Assembly (NCBI RefSeq): GCF_030409805.1
Contig: NZ_JAUFQP010000001.1
Location: 1 to 64,000, forward strand
Direction: 5' to 3'
DNA length: 64,000 bases
From: Algibacter miyuki
GTDB taxonomy: Bacteria; Bacteroidota; Bacteroidia; Flavobacteriales; Flavobacteriaceae
How positions within the stretch are numbered: the first letter of the stretch is position 1; every line of letters begins with the position of its first letter. This document shows, one piece after another, positions 39,201-47,423 of this stretch. Position numbers and translations under genes: made by a program. The notes under the pieces are model-generated. The model saw only the letters and a list, made by a program, of their open reading frames with translations, had not been told where the DNA came from and did not search any database.

Positions 39201-39285
39201 ATCTGGTGATACATTAAAAATGGCATCGTATAAAGTGTATAAAAAAATAATAGAATTTACTAATAAGCAAAATTGTGAAAAATAG
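36271..39285 (+). CDS. Second large baseplate component (Afp12/Pvc12-like)
   Basis: A 1004-residue protein opening with LREKGLAYVQERSGNLWTDY followed by NTHDPGVTILEQL, the signature of Afp12-type baseplate proteins that pair with the J-like component. The remainder is long, helical and charged with no further domain I can name. It starts 93 bp after the fibre gene and its end overlaps the tape-measure gene by 11 bp, pointing to translational coupling. Confidence 0.85.
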   Translation: MKEPASFSSEDKEKTSLNFSELREKGLAYVQERSGNLWTDYNTHDPGVTILEQLCYAVTDVSLRSTYPIKDLLTEINADREAQINAAKNSFHAPSHIYRTHPITVIDAKKAIIDAFDVIENVWITPMDNSDYAEKIVITKNIEIQPKSIFNNKLIGKTPEKEQFLKDLQVFINANRSLGEDILNISLLEPKPTTIDFKVHIMPHKSVEKALAKVLMQLFEYVYNPVSKLALDDMLTDNTTVSDVFSGPRLTKGFIKDKSLKSRRTSLTKLELQQELSKVEAVLKVEVLNIQVEYLKSGASHFFHLLDETEGNIMSPSRFSRVFENMGVVINEKAVELSEWSKTKIHETFHELWAKKYRQYAINFNQNFEYTKSLKGTKRDVETYYSLQNQFPLIYGIGNAGLSHSNQPSRHAKAKQLKGYLLFFEQYLANHLSQINRIADFFNKDLVFNNKEKTTYYSQSLSNVPAIEALSPNPVFKVDACVYYSEKNEQRLYVEATIDSENLCDLSEVKQQILLERIIVERPLFKKYLAKARGVNMPSELGFGSTEVRAFLSMLYGLKFKWFEEEVDTFFGKSVVLSFAMLMKYERKHFTPMVFVEAFQNHLKRMLAAIERQSLFPLVFEKLNEIDLDKVENKVVFQGFLKLYQDVINVKQDATYFDRKSRVFNHLLARFGEDLNAIPWNVSRRLDIIKSEAELQTILLEKKSAYLNNIESLTADTAKGETFISGQPERNPSGLENTIIAKTGILPRLTRTIKSQGTLSENDETFYVVDHILLRTFVTHSESKYGFKFVDPSKKYIGGTILKASWSDTETDREASIEKFFENDKKDPEETGLTFPGLHNIGEVTDLVKLFQKSSEENNRVRLREVEKIRAKGLAKVKRGEYGQRRLVYQRKLTNLLPSNQELIVDEDFFNLSISVVLPKTSERFKDNQFKSYINGLIVERTPSHIKVNVLYVNAADMHAFQTVYHEWENLKTEETKSGDTLKMASYKVYKKIIEFTNKQNCEK

Positions 39286-42200
39286 AGATAGTAGAGTAGA
39301 TCAGTGCATTGTTGCTTTTGAATATAACGAAAAAGCTGTGGCTTTGCGTTGCAATAATGTTATTGAATCACTTTTTGAATCTGCTATATTTTCCGCTATG
39401 GAAAGCGCTATTTCTAGTGAAATTCCAAACGAAATGGATATTCATTTAGATTCTTTAGATATCGATATTGGTGCTATTAATGAAAAAGACTTGCCATTTG
39501 AATTGGCAGACAGAATTAAAAATGCATTGGAAAAAGCATTGCGTAATACCTTAAATACACAATCAACTGGTATATTTAGTACGCAAGCCAATTCCAATAA
39601 AAGGTTTGATAATTATTTAATTTCAGCCTTAGAGTTTTATCTCATTAAAGGTTATTTCCCGAAATGGATGAGCCGCGAAGTTACTTTCGATCAAATAATT
39701 ATAAATTTAATGCAAAGTTCGCCACAACATATTATTACTGTACTAAAAAAACACAGTAATAATCAATCGGTGATGTTTCGTATGTCGGCAGGTTTAAAAC
39801 CCAAACTATTTCAAGATTTAGTTTATAAAATTAACCCTGTAAATTACGATTGGATTCTTAGTTTTCGAAATAAACTGAGTGCTATTGAAGATAAGTTGGT
39901 ACTATCTAAATATGGTAGAAATGGCTTTTTACAATTAATAAATGCTTTTATTCTCGGTGCTTTATTGGAGCGTTCGGCAAATGCGTTAAATAAAATTAAT
40001 TTTATCGAAAGTGTATTGTCTGCTTATATTTCCAAATTTTCTATTGAAAGTAAAACGTTGCTGTTAAAACTTAAAAATACTGATGATACTCCAGAGATTA
40101 CCCGATTAATAGAAACTGTACTCCAAGAAAATCACAATATACATATTCGTGAATTTAATGGCACATCTGGTATAGAAATTAATCAATTTATTGCTGAGAT
40201 TAATGCCGAAAACAAACCCTTCAAAATTGAAAATAGGCTTAGTGATAAAGCTGAAATTTTGGCGCTAATTAGTAATGAAAACCATAGAACAACTTTTCTA
40301 AATACGTTAAATGAGAAAGGTGTTTTTAAAATATTAGAATTGTTTTTTAAGCAGGAAGCAGCACGTGTGCTTCAGTTTATTAAGTCGTATAAAGCCGTAT
40401 TCGATAAGATAGAAGGAAAAACCACGCACAAACTTTTAAAATCGATTGAAGGTTTGGCCTTATTTTCGGTGTTGTATCGAGAAAATATTTCGTTAGAAGC
40501 GCTAAATTATAACCATTTTTTTCTGGCACTTATTGCTATGGCCAATTATTCTGAACATTCAGAAAAGGTTGATAACCTAAAGCGTGAGTTTGCCAAAGGG
40601 CAAAGTGTTTTAAATCAAAATCGATTAAAAGTTCTAGCGGATGATAATCATGAAAATACCTTGAGAGATAGCGTTAATAAGGCCATTAAAAAACAACTAA
40701 CAAGGCAAGAAGAGACACGTGAGATTTTATCTTCGGAAATTAAAAAACTCCTGAATTCGGTTATCATTAATAAGCGAAAAATAATAGATTACTATTTAAT
40801 TTTTGGCTACTTACCTCAGGGAAACAAGGGGTTGAAGCTTGTGGATGTGAGGCAATTGTTTCATGAATTAATTAAATCGAAAGATCCGTTTTTTGCAAAT
40901 AAATTACGCGATCATTTTAGTTCAAATTTGCTTTTCGGAAGTTTCGAACGTTTAATTACGAGTAATATTCAGATGGATTTTCAGACTTATTTGGAATATC
41001 ATTTTCAAGATTCTATTCAGTTTTTAAAAAAAATAATTTCAGAATTAAAAGAGAAATACCTAGATGAAATTGTTGAAAACACACTATGGCAGCCTCAAGA
41101 AAATGAAATGATCCTCGAGGTTTTAATGGAAAGTCGAGGCCAGTATAAACCGGCATTATATGTGTTTTTGGTTAACCGAAGTTTTACTAGAATTTTTAGT
41201 AATGAAGTCGTACGTTCTAAATATTTAAGTGAAGTTTTACATTTGAAACTTCAAAATAAGCAACATAAAGCTGGTACTATTTCTGAGGTTGATATAGAGC
41301 AGATTATTGCACACGATTTGCATAACATTCTTAAAAAACATGCCGCGTTTGAAGGTGAAGCAAAAGTTAGGTTTTCCGAAGGAATTAATCAATTAACATA
41401 TTATTTATCAGTTTACCCAGAAGTATTATTAAAGGTTGTTAGCCGTGAGGCCGCTGTAGATAAAACATTTATTTTCTGTCGCGCATACATGCCAAATAAC
41501 GTGTGGGAACAGTTTGTTAGTTTGGTATCTTCCGATGTAAAATTAAAAGAAAAACTTAGTGCGTTTTATAAAATGACTACGCCTGTTTTCTCTATATTTA
41601 ATAGCCAAACATTCAATATTGTTGATGCATATATTTCATTGAATAATAAGAATAATTTTCAAACTAAAACATTTTTTACTCTTATTTTAAATAATGATAC
41701 TTATTTTGAAAGTTTGTTTCTGGCTGTTAAAAACAGAAAAATAGAGCTAAAATTAAATGATAAGCATCACATTTTTCAGCAACATTTTACAGCTTTAAAA
41801 AGTAGTGTTCCAAAATCTATAATTCAAGATGTTTCAGCAAATTTTTGGGGCAAATTAGTGTTACGGTTTTTCGTTCAACTTAAAATAGAAAATAAGGAAA
41901 TGCAACTTCCTGAGTTTGCAAAATCATTTTTAAATCATACTAGAAAATCGTTTCATGTTATAAATAAAATGACTCTATATTATAAGATGTTGTTCGAGTT
42001 TCAAGCTTCTGATTCAAAAATTTTAACGTCATTATTAGGCATAGATTCAGTAAAATTAGCAAATGGTGCCTATCAAGAACAGGGCGTTAATTTAAGTTTT
42101 GAGCCTATTCAAAAGCAAAAAGAAGCTTTTGATATTCTTAAAAATAAGACTTCTAAAAATATTAGTGCTTTGGCATTTTATACGCATCATGATTATTTGC

Positions 42201-43432
42201 CTTGGTGGAGCGAGGTATCTTCACTTAAAAAATTGCTTGATAATATTTTTAACGAAAGTGAAATGTTAGGAAAAGCGTTCGAAACTATTTTTATAGAAGA
42301 GGAAGAAAATGAAGGTTTTGTCGCAGTTTTAGCAAAAAAACTTCCTGTGAATTTAATTGTGGTTTTTAGTTTGATATGCTCAAAGCATCAAAAAATAAAT
42401 ACACTTTGGAATGCTAGTTTAGTTTCAGAAAAACCAAAGTTAAAACGAGCAGCGAAGGACGAGGACGTTATTACTGAAAGAGCTATTTTGAATATTGAAA
42501 TTGAAGGTAAAGTCCAAACTATAACGCTTAAAGAGGCACTTTATATTATGTCGGACAAGGCTATTTTAGATGTTTGGTTTAAAAACAATACCGCCGTTAA
42601 AAAGCAAATATTGTCATATTTAAAATTAGCTCCTTACCTGTATTTCGATCCTATTAACCCGCAGAAATGGCGGGCTTGGGTTTATGAATTTTCATTAACG
42701 TTTTATACGTCGGTTACTGAAAAACCGCGAGAAGCATTCCATCAATCTCTTTTTAATTTTCTTGTGAAACAAAATAAGAATATACCATGGGAAGTCGTTT
42801 TTAAAAGTATTGAAAGTCAATCGAAACAGGCGGGAAAACAGGAAATAATAACGATTCCGAAAGGTTTAAAACAAATTATAAAAGCAAGTAATAAAGAACT
42901 TATGAATACAACAAATACCGATTTAACTGGAGAATTTGTGAAAGTGGAAAATGCGGGCCTCATTTTGTTATGGCCTTTCTTAACGCAATATTTTCAATCA
43001 TTAAATTTACTTAAAAGCGGTGTATTTTTTAATGAAGAAAGTAAGCATCGTGCATGCTATTTGCTACAATATTTAAGTTATGATAGCATAGATTTTCACG
43101 AAAACGAGTTCCTACTCAATAAATTATTGGTTGGGCTCCCTGTAAGCGATTTTTTATGGCCTGCAACTCCCTTAACAGAAACCGAAGTGGAGTGGTCGGA
43201 AAGCCTGTTAAATGGCTTTATTCAAAATTGGGAAAAGGTTAATAATTCGTCGGTTGAAGGTGTTCAGGTGAGCTTTATAAGGCGCGTGGGTTTAATTGAA
43301 TTTCAAACTGAACAAAACATACTTAGAGTTGAAAAAAGAGGGATGGATGTTTTAATGCAGTTTATACCTTGGAATATATCCTTAATTAAGTTGCCTTGGA
43401 TGGCCAAACCACTGCATGTAAACTGGATTTAA
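39275..43432 (+). CDS. Contractile injection system tape-measure protein (Afp14-like)
   Basis: A 1385-residue protein of the CIS tape-measure family, which sets tube length and fills the tube before injection. Its N-terminus has the conserved VDQCIVAFEYNEKA and LDSLDIDIGAI. Three spaced copies of a motif are visible: FYLIKGYFPKWM (121-132), YYLIFGYLPQ (about 505-514), and FYTHHDYLPWWSEV (about 967-980), so the protein seems built of repeated helical modules. The start is a GTG at 39275, inside the end of the preceding gene; no ATG occurs before the conserved region. Confidence 0.88.
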   Translation: MKNRDSRVDQCIVAFEYNEKAVALRCNNVIESLFESAIFSAMESAISSEIPNEMDIHLDSLDIDIGAINEKDLPFELADRIKNALEKALRNTLNTQSTGIFSTQANSNKRFDNYLISALEFYLIKGYFPKWMSREVTFDQIIINLMQSSPQHIITVLKKHSNNQSVMFRMSAGLKPKLFQDLVYKINPVNYDWILSFRNKLSAIEDKLVLSKYGRNGFLQLINAFILGALLERSANALNKINFIESVLSAYISKFSIESKTLLLKLKNTDDTPEITRLIETVLQENHNIHIREFNGTSGIEINQFIAEINAENKPFKIENRLSDKAEILALISNENHRTTFLNTLNEKGVFKILELFFKQEAARVLQFIKSYKAVFDKIEGKTTHKLLKSIEGLALFSVLYRENISLEALNYNHFFLALIAMANYSEHSEKVDNLKREFAKGQSVLNQNRLKVLADDNHENTLRDSVNKAIKKQLTRQEETREILSSEIKKLLNSVIINKRKIIDYYLIFGYLPQGNKGLKLVDVRQLFHELIKSKDPFFANKLRDHFSSNLLFGSFERLITSNIQMDFQTYLEYHFQDSIQFLKKIISELKEKYLDEIVENTLWQPQENEMILEVLMESRGQYKPALYVFLVNRSFTRIFSNEVVRSKYLSEVLHLKLQNKQHKAGTISEVDIEQIIAHDLHNILKKHAAFEGEAKVRFSEGINQLTYYLSVYPEVLLKVVSREAAVDKTFIFCRAYMPNNVWEQFVSLVSSDVKLKEKLSAFYKMTTPVFSIFNSQTFNIVDAYISLNNKNNFQTKTFFTLILNNDTYFESLFLAVKNRKIELKLNDKHHIFQQHFTALKSSVPKSIIQDVSANFWGKLVLRFFVQLKIENKEMQLPEFAKSFLNHTRKSFHVINKMTLYYKMLFEFQASDSKILTSLLGIDSVKLANGAYQEQGVNLSFEPIQKQKEAFDILKNKTSKNISALAFYTHHDYLPWWSEVSSLKKLLDNIFNESEMLGKAFETIFIEEEENEGFVAVLAKKLPVNLIVVFSLICSKHQKINTLWNASLVSEKPKLKRAAKDEDVITERAILNIEIEGKVQTITLKEALYIMSDKAILDVWFKNNTAVKKQILSYLKLAPYLYFDPINPQKWRAWVYEFSLTFYTSVTEKPREAFHQSLFNFLVKQNKNIPWEVVFKSIESQSKQAGKQEIITIPKGLKQIIKASNKELMNTTNTDLTGEFVKVENAGLILLWPFLTQYFQSLNLLKSGVFFNEESKHRACYLLQYLSYDSIDFHENEFLLNKLLVGLPVSDFLWPATPLTETEVEWSESLLNGFIQNWEKVNNSSVEGVQVSFIRRVGLIEFQTEQNILRVEKRGMDVLMQFIPWNISLIKLPWMAKPLHVNWI

Positions 43433-43455
43433 ATCAACCGCAACATTTAATAGCT

Positions 43456-45933
43456 ATGAAGCACAATTTACAAATACCGAAAATAGTTTTCAGAAACCGA
43501 CTTTTAGTCGTGTTGTTTGTGGTGCTTAATTTATGCTCATTATCAGGTTTTGGTCAAGATATTGTAGTGAAACCATTGCCTATAGATTTGGACAGCACGA
43601 AGCTATTTCACGAAAAGGAAAAGGGCTTTATCCAACGTTTAAAGCAGACTTTAAAATTTAAACAAAATAAAACCGAAAAAGAAAAAGATAGAATATACCA
43701 ATTTATGCTTGAGTTGGTTAGAGATAGCCTGATTAGTGTGGATTCGAATATGAACGAAATTGCCAAAGTACTAGATTCTTTAAAAATAGATGATAGTTTA
43801 AAAATAGAAGAGCTTCATGATAAATTTAATATTAATAAATTAGCGATAGACTCATTGAAAATAAAGCTTGTAGATTCTCTTGAGGTGGTTTTTAGAAGTA
43901 AACTAGATACGATTTTAAGCAATAAACTAAAAAATTATTTTGCGAATCAAAGTGTGTTAGATAGTGTTTCGGAAACCAGTTTAAGCCATTTAAAATCTGC
44001 AACATGTACTTGCGAATGGCGCGATGCGCAAACCAAAGCAATAAAAGATAGCATTTCGGAATGCTTGAATCACAAGGTTAAAATTATAGGCTGGCACAAC
44101 TACTGGAATAATAAAGAAGAGGAATATAAAAACTATAACTACAATTATTTGTCGATTTTAAATTTATACGATTATTATGATTTAAAATTAAATGGTGGTC
44201 CAAAATACCCCGAAAAACTACAAGATTTAGGGCTTCAAGGTGGGGTAATTGCTATGGCGAAAAACAAAGGCACTAAAATAAACCTAACTGTGCATAGTAA
44301 ATATCCAACTGAAATTGAAGGCTTTTTGGCACGTTCAGAATCTCAAAATCGATTGTTTAATGCTTTACAACACTTGGTTGATGAAGATCTAATTCAGGGG
44401 GTTAATATCTATTTTGAACACCTGCCTTTATCTAGTGAAAGAGAGTTCTCTCGTTTTATATCGTCCCTAAATGAACGTTTTAAAAATGATAATTTTAGTA
44501 TTCAAATTACTATACCAGCCATATTTAAAGCGAAAAGTTTAGAGTATGCCCGTGCCTATAATTTTGCAGCATTAGTGCCCCATGTGAATAGTTTTATTGT
44601 GAGCACCGACCGAATGACTGATACTTTAGAATATTGGTCGCAAGCTAATAGCCCGTTGCATAGCGCATCCAAGCCTGAGTTTGGAACTATAGCATCTACA
44701 GTCGATTTTTATTCTAGCAAAATTCCGTTAACAAAATTAATTGTTTCGGTGTCATATTTAGGGCAGGAATGGCGCGTTGAAAATGAGTTTAACGATGTTG
44801 ATAAGAGTTATAAAGGTCATATGGGGAGCTCTTATAAGTATACTGAGATTCTTAGGGATATTAAAAATAATAAAAACATAGTAAACGATATTGAGTGTGG
44901 CTACGATACCATACAAATGGCGGCCTATATTAATTGGAAGCAAAACAAAAATTGGCAAACGCAGTACAAACAAATTTGGTATGAAGATGAGCAGAGTTTA
45001 AAGGAAAAATATCGATGGGTTTTGCAGCGTGGTATTGCAGGTGTTTCAATTCGTGGTTTGGGATACGACGATGGTTATACAGGATTATGGGATGCTATAG
45101 GAACACATTTAATTGAAGTGAAATCGGCTAAAATTGATGCTGTTAAAGCTGAAAACTTAACAGAAAAAAGGTTAGTGGAATTTGACGCTTTTACGCGAAT
45201 TGATTCTTTGTTAAGTGCTGATGGCGACGCGGCATGGGATGAAATTAAAAATCATAAAGATTACGGGATAACAGATGCTGTTGGAGTAAAAGTTTTTAAT
45301 ACGAAAATTTTTGAATATGGCGGATTATTTGAATTTGATAAGTGGTTTAATGTTGATGCTAAAGATGAATCTTCTATTTGGTATAAATATCAACCATATG
45401 ATTATAGTCAAAATAAAAAAAGTAATGACGAGCGATGGAATTGGATGCAAAAGTACGCGCTTTACAGTGATTACAGTTGGGCCTTAGAAGAACAAACATA
45501 CTATCTTACAGCTTATGGTAGGTCGTTACAAGAGGAGGTTTCTACGAAATATTTAGCCGACCAAGAAGCTAGTTTTTGCTTGTATCGTAGGCTTATTGTG
45601 TTCTCTAAAATTGGTTTTTATGGAGCGGCATTTTTCTCGGTTTTAATTCTTTTGACCATTTTAAGAATAAATTATTTAGATCGGTTTAATAAAGGAGGTA
45701 CTTATCAGCGAACTATATTACAAATATTGTCTTTAGTTTTCGCCATTATTGCTGCCGTATTACTTTTTTATGGTTTATATATTACCCCTTATTTTAGTGA
45801 GTTTGGAGCATCAAATCAAGGCAGAATAAGTATTTATTGGATATTTATTATTCTTGTTTTGGGAGTACTTGTTGGTATTTTTATTCATTACCGCTATTTC
45901 AGAGGGAAATACTCTCATAAAAACTTGCCTTAA
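43456..45933 (+). CDS. GH18-like secreted protein with C-terminal membrane helices, end of eCIS operon
   Basis: An 825-residue protein; the ATG at 43456 starts a clear signal peptide (ending near SGFGQ, residue 33). A charged helical region (35-190) leads into a GH18-like barrel (about 210-560): IIGWHNYWNN, the catalytic-strand equivalent QGVNIYFEH (314-322), and a late GIAGVSIRGLGYDD. In GH18 chitinases this strand reads DGxDxDxE; here the three Asp are Q, N and Y and only the Glu (321) remains, so chitinase activity is doubtful. Three hydrophobic helices end the protein (about 716-737, 755-778, 795-812). It is 23 bp after the tape-measure gene. It is probably an inner-membrane protein with a large periplasmic part. 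Confidence 0.75.
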   Translation: MKHNLQIPKIVFRNRLLVVLFVVLNLCSLSGFGQDIVVKPLPIDLDSTKLFHEKEKGFIQRLKQTLKFKQNKTEKEKDRIYQFMLELVRDSLISVDSNMNEIAKVLDSLKIDDSLKIEELHDKFNINKLAIDSLKIKLVDSLEVVFRSKLDTILSNKLKNYFANQSVLDSVSETSLSHLKSATCTCEWRDAQTKAIKDSISECLNHKVKIIGWHNYWNNKEEEYKNYNYNYLSILNLYDYYDLKLNGGPKYPEKLQDLGLQGGVIAMAKNKGTKINLTVHSKYPTEIEGFLARSESQNRLFNALQHLVDEDLIQGVNIYFEHLPLSSEREFSRFISSLNERFKNDNFSIQITIPAIFKAKSLEYARAYNFAALVPHVNSFIVSTDRMTDTLEYWSQANSPLHSASKPEFGTIASTVDFYSSKIPLTKLIVSVSYLGQEWRVENEFNDVDKSYKGHMGSSYKYTEILRDIKNNKNIVNDIECGYDTIQMAAYINWKQNKNWQTQYKQIWYEDEQSLKEKYRWVLQRGIAGVSIRGLGYDDGYTGLWDAIGTHLIEVKSAKIDAVKAENLTEKRLVEFDAFTRIDSLLSADGDAAWDEIKNHKDYGITDAVGVKVFNTKIFEYGGLFEFDKWFNVDAKDESSIWYKYQPYDYSQNKKSNDERWNWMQKYALYSDYSWALEEQTYYLTAYGRSLQEEVSTKYLADQEASFCLYRRLIVFSKIGFYGAAFFSVLILLTILRINYLDRFNKGGTYQRTILQILSLVFAIIAAVLLFYGLYITPYFSEFGASNQGRISIYWIFIILVLGVLVGIFIHYRYFRGKYSHKNLP

Positions 45934-46102
45934 ATTTATAGACATTATTTTTTCAATTTGAAGTCAGAAAGCAATTAGGTTTCCTTATTTTTAAAGTCTC
46001 CAAAAATTTCAAAATTTCAAAATCTATAATATGGCTTTGAATTTCAAAAGAGAAGCAATAGTTGCTAGTTTATACTGTCTATTAAAAAAATCAATACTTC
46101 GA

Positions 46103-47410
46103 ATGCAAAAAATAAAATCAATCTTTTTTACGCTTTGTTGCGCTATATGCACATGTAATAGTATGGCTCAAAACCCTATTACAAATGCAAAAGGAGTGTC
46201 CGATCCACACATTCGGGTATTTAATGATACCATTTATCTATACAGTGGTCACGATTCTAACCCTACCGATAAAATATGGGATATGAAAGATTGGCGTGTG
46301 TTTTCAACCACTAATTTGTTAGATTGGACGTTGGAAGAAACCATTTCTCCAAACGATAATTACATGGCAAAAGGTACCAAAGATTGCTGGGCAAGCGATG
46401 CCGCCACCAGAAACGGGCAGTACTATTTTTATTTCTCCGATAGAAAACGGGGTATTGGTGTAATGTCTTCTGATAAACCTACTGGGCCTTTCAAAGATGC
46501 CTTAGGGAAACCATTGGTATCGCCTTTGCATGATCCTACCATTTTTGTTGATAATGATGAAAATAAAACACCATATTTAGTTTATGGCGATAAATCCGAC
46601 GCTTATTATATTGCGGAATTAAACGAAAATATGATTTCAACTGCCGAAACTCCAAAAGCTATTACCATAACAGGAGAAGGTTGGGCAAATGCACCGGCAT
46701 GGATGGATAAAAATTATTTATTTAAAGAAAAAGACACCTATTATTTAAGTTGGGGGCAACATTATGCCACATCCAAAAATATTTATGGGCCATACAAAAG
46801 TGCTGGAGTTTTCGGTACTGGCCATCATTTAGATGAATTTGCTCACGGAAGTTTCTTTTGGTGGAAAGGTCAGTTTTATCATGTTTGGTGCTATTATATC
46901 AAAAATGGTTTCAAATTTAGAGAAACTATAATGTCTTATTGCCACGTTGCTGACGATGGAACAATAGTGACCGATACCGCGTTTTTAGATGCTCATTTTA
47001 AAAATGGAGTGGGGCAATATAATGCCTCTTGGGATAAAATAGAGGCGGAGTGGTTTTACGAAAAATCATTAGAAATTGCTAAAACAGGGACAAAAATGAA
47101 CGGGTTTGTTTTATCGAATATTAAAAACGACAGTTGGGTGAAGTTTGCAAACGTCAATTTTGAAACTAGCCCATTAAAAATCGAAATTCAATTAAAAAAT
47201 ACTGAAGGTGAAGGCAAAATTGAAATACGAGAAAATAGTATTTCTGGTCGAATATTAGCTGAAGTTTCAGTAAAAATAAATAAGGGAAATCAATCAACCA
47301 CGTTGCTTGCTTCCATGAAAAAAGTAATCGGTAAAAAAGATATCTACCTTAAATTTACAGGTAATAAAACGTTTAAAACCGAACTGGATTACTTCAAGTT
47401 TATAGATTAA
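46103..47410 (+). CDS. GH43-like glycoside hydrolase with C-terminal CBM6-like domain
   Basis: A 435-residue secreted enzyme. The ATG at 46103 begins a signal peptide (MQKIKSIFF ... NSMAQ); in-frame codons upstream are not signal-like. The five-bladed propeller of GH43 is indicated by SDPHIRVFNDTIYLY with the base Asp34, HDPTIFVD (about 142-149) with the pKa-modulating Asp, and LDEFAHGSFFWW (about 245) with the acid Glu. The C-terminal ~120 residues (SWVKFANVNFE, then KKDIYLKFTG) look like a CBM6-type beta-sandwich. GH43 enzymes remove arabinose or xylose side chains. The nearby rhamnose genes suggest a rhamnose-containing plant or algal polysaccharide; that is inference. Confidence 0.85.
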   Translation: MQKIKSIFFTLCCAICTCNSMAQNPITNAKGVSDPHIRVFNDTIYLYSGHDSNPTDKIWDMKDWRVFSTTNLLDWTLEETISPNDNYMAKGTKDCWASDAATRNGQYYFYFSDRKRGIGVMSSDKPTGPFKDALGKPLVSPLHDPTIFVDNDENKTPYLVYGDKSDAYYIAELNENMISTAETPKAITITGEGWANAPAWMDKNYLFKEKDTYYLSWGQHYATSKNIYGPYKSAGVFGTGHHLDEFAHGSFFWWKGQFYHVWCYYIKNGFKFRETIMSYCHVADDGTIVTDTAFLDAHFKNGVGQYNASWDKIEAEWFYEKSLEIAKTGTKMNGFVLSNIKNDSWVKFANVNFETSPLKIEIQLKNTEGEGKIEIRENSISGRILAEVSVKINKGNQSTTLLASMKKVIGKKDIYLKFTGNKTFKTELDYFKFID

Positions 47411-47423
47411 GTTTTTTTCTGTT

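Noticed and set aside
22349-45933. Type VI secretion system
   Set aside because: Sheath, tube, VgrG-like and PAAR genes would fit, but no TssJ/L/M membrane complex or TssB/TssC pair is present, while LysM, DUF4255, AAA+ and CIS tape-measure genes mark an eCIS.
22349-45933. Contractile-tail prophage
   Set aside because: No capsid, portal, terminase, integrase or lysis genes occur; the gene set is that of an eCIS.
43456-45933. Active secreted chitinase
   Set aside because: The DxDxE motif is reduced to a single Glu (QGVNIYFE) and the protein ends in membrane helices, so an enzyme call is not safe.
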